DNA from: Spirochaetales bacterium
GTDB lineage: Bacteria; Spirochaetota; Spirochaetia; DTKZ01
Reading direction: 5' to 3'
Assembly: GCA_017998025.1 (NCBI GenBank)
Contig: JAGODW010000007.1
Span: 1 to 16,662 of the forward strand
DNA: 16,662 nucleotides
Shown: positions 14,454 to 16,662 of the stretch, in pieces
Numbering within the stretch: position 1 is the stretch's first letter
How the letters are laid out: every line of letters begins with the position of its first letter
Translations under genes and position numbers: made by a program
The notes under the pieces: generated by a model
Databases searched by the model: none
The model's input: only the letters and a program-made list of their open reading frames with translations
What the model was told of the DNA's origin: nothing

Positions 14454-16662
14454 AGACAGCCTCCTTCTCTTGTTCTCCCCTACTTTCTAGAACCCGCCTA
14501 TACTCGGGAGATAGTACTTTCATGAATTCTTTTCGGGATCTTTCCCATTCATTTACGATCCGTTGGGCTAGATCTGAGCTTGTGAACCGAATATGGTTTT
14601 CCAGGAGCCGTAAAATAGTAAGTTCATCCTCCTCCGTTTCCAGAGGGGTAGCTTCCACCATCTCTGTATTCAAACAATGCATCAATCGTTGTTCCGGATC
14701 CCACACATAGGCTATGCCCCCACTCATACCTGCAGCAAAGTTTCTTCCTGTTTCACCTAAAATTACTATCCTCCCACCGGTCATATACTCACACCCATGA
14801 TCGCCGACCCCTTCTACCACTGCATTCGCTCCTGAGTTACGGACACAGAATCGTTCTGCCGCTATCCCCCGAAAGTATGCTTCCCCGGAAGTTGCCCCGT
14901 ACAAAGCCACATTTCCGAGAAGAATATTTTTTTCTGGAGCAAACCGGGCACCCCGGGGAGGATAGATAATGAGCCTTCCTCCTGAAAGGCCTTTCCCCAC
15001 ATAATCGTTCGCATCTCCTTCCAGTTCCAGGGTAATGCCCCGGGCAAGCCATGCGCCGAAACTCTGCCCCGCAGAACCGTTAAACCGGATATGGACGCTT
15101 CCTTCTGGAAGGCCCTCTTCTCCCCTCTGGTTTGTGATGTGATGACTCAGGAGCGTCCCTACTGCACGGTCTGTGTTCTTAATAGAGTGATCGATTCGAA
15201 TAGGGCTGCCGTTAGAAAGAGGACAGTTTACTTGATCGATCAACTTCTGATCTAATACCTTTTCAATTCCATGCTCCTGAGGAATACAACAAAATACCCG
15301 GGTATCCGCATTGTATCTCTGCGCAGGAGTTAATAATCGGGAAAGGTTCAACCGTTCCGATTTCCAGTTGAGTACAGTCTCATCCACCTCCAGCAGGTCT
15401 ACCCTTCCGATCATATCGTCAAATCGAGCAAATCCGAGCCGGGCCATGAGTTTTCGTACCTCTTCTGCGAGGAAGAAAAAGAATCGAGTCACATGCTCGG
15501 GTTTCCCTGCAAATTTCGCCCGAAGTTTTGGATCCTGAGTCGCGATTCCTGCCGGGCAGGTATTCTTTTCACATTTCCTCATCATTACACAACCCATACT
15601 GATCAAGGCAGCTGTGGCAAACCCAAACTCTTCTGCACCCAGCATCGCAGCAATCACCACATCCCGGGCCGTTTTTAGCTGACCGTCTGTCTGAAGCACC
15701 ACCCGGCTGCGGAGGTTGTTCATTACAAGGGTCTGGTGGGTTTCTGCCAGGCCTAACTCCCAGGGGAGCCCTGCATGTTTAATTCCCGTTAGAGGTGAAG
15801 CACCGGTTCCACCGTCATGCCCCGAAATAAGGATATGATCCGCATGTGCTTTAGCCACTCCTGCAGCAACCGTCCCTACCCCGATCTCCGAGACAAGTTT
15901 TACGCTGATCCGTGCATCCGGATTCGCATTCTTTAAGTCAAAAATAAGCTGGGCCAGATCTTCAATAGAGTAAATATCATGATGGGGAGGAGGACTGATC
16001 AGTACGACTCCGGGAGTGGTATGCCGGACCTTTGCAATTTCCCCCACAACTTTATACCCGGGCAACTCTCCCCCTTCGCCAGGCTTCGCACCCTGAGCCA
16101 TCTTGATTTGAAGTTCATCCGCATGGGCAAGATAGTTGATCGTAACCCCGAACCTTCCTGAAGCAACCTGTTTTATAGCCGAGCGTTTAGAATCTCCATT
16201 CGGAAGGGGGACAAATCGTTCGGGATCTTCTCCTCCCTCGCCCGTGTTCGACTTGCCTCCCAACCGGTTCATAGCAATGGCAAGGGTTTCATGCGCCTCT
16301 TTTGAAATCGACCCAAAGCTCATCGCCCCTGTAACAAACCGACGGACGATCTTTGCTGCCGGTTCAATTGATTCCAGAGGAATCTCCTGGGTAGATTTAA
16401 ACTTCAATACCCCTCTGAGGGTCGCCTGCTCCTTAGACCGGGCATCCTGGTGGTCTGCAAATGCTTTATAGGCATCGTACCGGTCATACCGGACAGCGAT
16501 CTGAAGGTTGGCGATAGACTCGGGGTCCCACATATGTTTTTCCCCTTCTGCCCGAAAGTTATAGTCGCCGGGATTGAGGTACTCTAATCCCAGTGGTAGC
16601 GGCCGCTCAGGGTATGCCAGTGAATGAAGTCTCTTAGCTTCCTTTGCCAGTATCTGGAAGTT
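14446..16662 (-). CDS. gltB: Glutamate synthase large (alpha) subunit GltB, C-terminal half
   Basis: GltB makes two glutamates from glutamine and 2-oxoglutarate. The frame is open to the right edge of the window, so the 738 visible residues are the C-terminal half of a protein of about 1,500; the glutaminase domain is outside. Visible first is the end of the central domain ([17 protein letters not shown]). The FMN/2-oxoglutarate barrel follows, with [49 protein letters not shown] and [20 protein letters not shown]. The 3Fe-4S cysteines are in [12 protein letters not shown], with CX5CX4C spacing. Last comes the beta-helix domain with repeated Gly ([41 protein letters not shown]). An ATG at 16533 is internal and not the start. 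It ends inside the gltD start region. Confidence 0.96.
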   Translation of the reverse strand, partial: NFQILAKEAKRLHSLAYPERPLPLGLEYLNPGDYNFRAEGEKHMWDPESIANLQIAVRYDRYDAYKAFADHQDARSKEQATLRGVLKFKSTQEIPLESIEPAAKIVRRFVTGAMSFGSISKEAHETLAIAMNRLGGKSNTGEGGEDPERFVPLPNGDSKRSAIKQVASGRFGVTINYLAHADELQIKMAQGAKPGEGGELPGYKVVGEIAKVRHTTPGVVLISPPPHHDIYSIEDLAQLIFDLKNANPDARISVKLVSEIGVGTVAAGVAKAHADHILISGHDGGTGASPLTGIKHAGLPWELGLAETHQTLVMNNLRSRVVLQTDGQLKTARDVVIAAMLGAEEFGFATAALISMGCVMMRKCEKNTCPAGIATQDPKLRAKFAGKPEHVTRFFFFLAEEVRKLMARLGFARFDDMIGRVDLLEVDETVLNWKSERLNLSRLLTPAQRYNADTRVFCCIPQEHGIEKVLDQKLIDQVNCPLSNGSPIRIDHSIKNTDRAVGTLLSHHITNQRGEEGLPEGSVHIRFNGSAGQSFGAWLARGITLELEGDANDYVGKGLSGGRLIIYPPRGARFAPEKNILLGNVALYGATSGEAYFRGIAAERFCVRNSGANAVVEGVGDHGCEYMTGGRIVILGETGRNFAAGMSGGIAYVWDPEQRLMHCLNTEMVEATPLETEEDELTILRLLENHIRFTSSDLAQRIVNEWERSRKEFMKVLSPEYRRVLESRGEQEKEAVYG

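Noticed and set aside
1..16662. Insertion sequences, phage genes, CRISPR arrays
   Set aside because: No transposase, integrase, terminal repeats or regularly spaced repeats were seen on either strand.

Overview
This window reads as bacterial chromosomal core DNA, most likely from a spirochaete (Spirochaetota). The main evidence is gene order. The run spoVG, rplY (L25/CTC), pth, tilS, ftsH, and the run rplU, prp/ysxB-like, rpmA, obgE, nadD, LCP-like protein, rsfS, match as I recall them two neighbouring blocks of the Borrelia burgdorferi chromosome (around BB0778-BB0789). The FtsH AAA segment also looks spirochaetal. Base composition is balanced and even, clearly not the AT-rich composition of Borrelia. 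Genes for NAD synthesis and glutamate synthase suggest a freer-living relative than Borrelia or T. pallidum. The genus cannot be fixed from sequence alone.

Layout, read in the main (minus) transcription direction from the right end: gltB (partial, C-terminal half) and gltD encode glutamate synthase. A sigma70-type promoter overlapping the gltD stop codon then starts a dense operon: rplU, a Prp-type cysteine protease, rpmA, obgE, nadD, yqeK, an LCP/LytR_C membrane protein and rsfS. This operon joins ribosomal proteins L21 and L27, ribosome assembly and silencing factors, NAD synthesis and Ap4A turnover. A small plus-strand island follows: a CheX-like phosphatase gene and a small, extremely acidic protein whose 3' end overlaps the rsfS 3' end. 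Divergent from cheX, a good promoter drives nadC-nadB. A near-consensus promoter after nadB then starts ispE, followed by spoVG, tRNA-Gln(UUG), rplY, pth, tilS and ftsH (partial, running off the left end).

The genes are tightly packed. The longest stretch without a gene is about 118 bases, between nadC and cheX, so there is no gene desert to describe. Many neighbours overlap by 4-30 bases, and non-ATG starts are common: TTG for nadB, obgE and the LCP-like gene; GTG for ftsH, rplY and cheX; TTG or CTG for pth. I saw no insertion sequences, phage genes, CRISPR arrays or attachment sites.

No wholly new system is evident. The points most worth a second look are: the acidic protein beside cheX; a Prp-like protease next to an L27 that has no N-terminal extension to remove; an inverted repeat covering the rplU ribosome-binding site; a near-leaderless ispE transcript; rplY and pth sharing a frame with one UAG between them; a run of ten G in ftsH; and an LCP-like protein that has lost the usual arginines.
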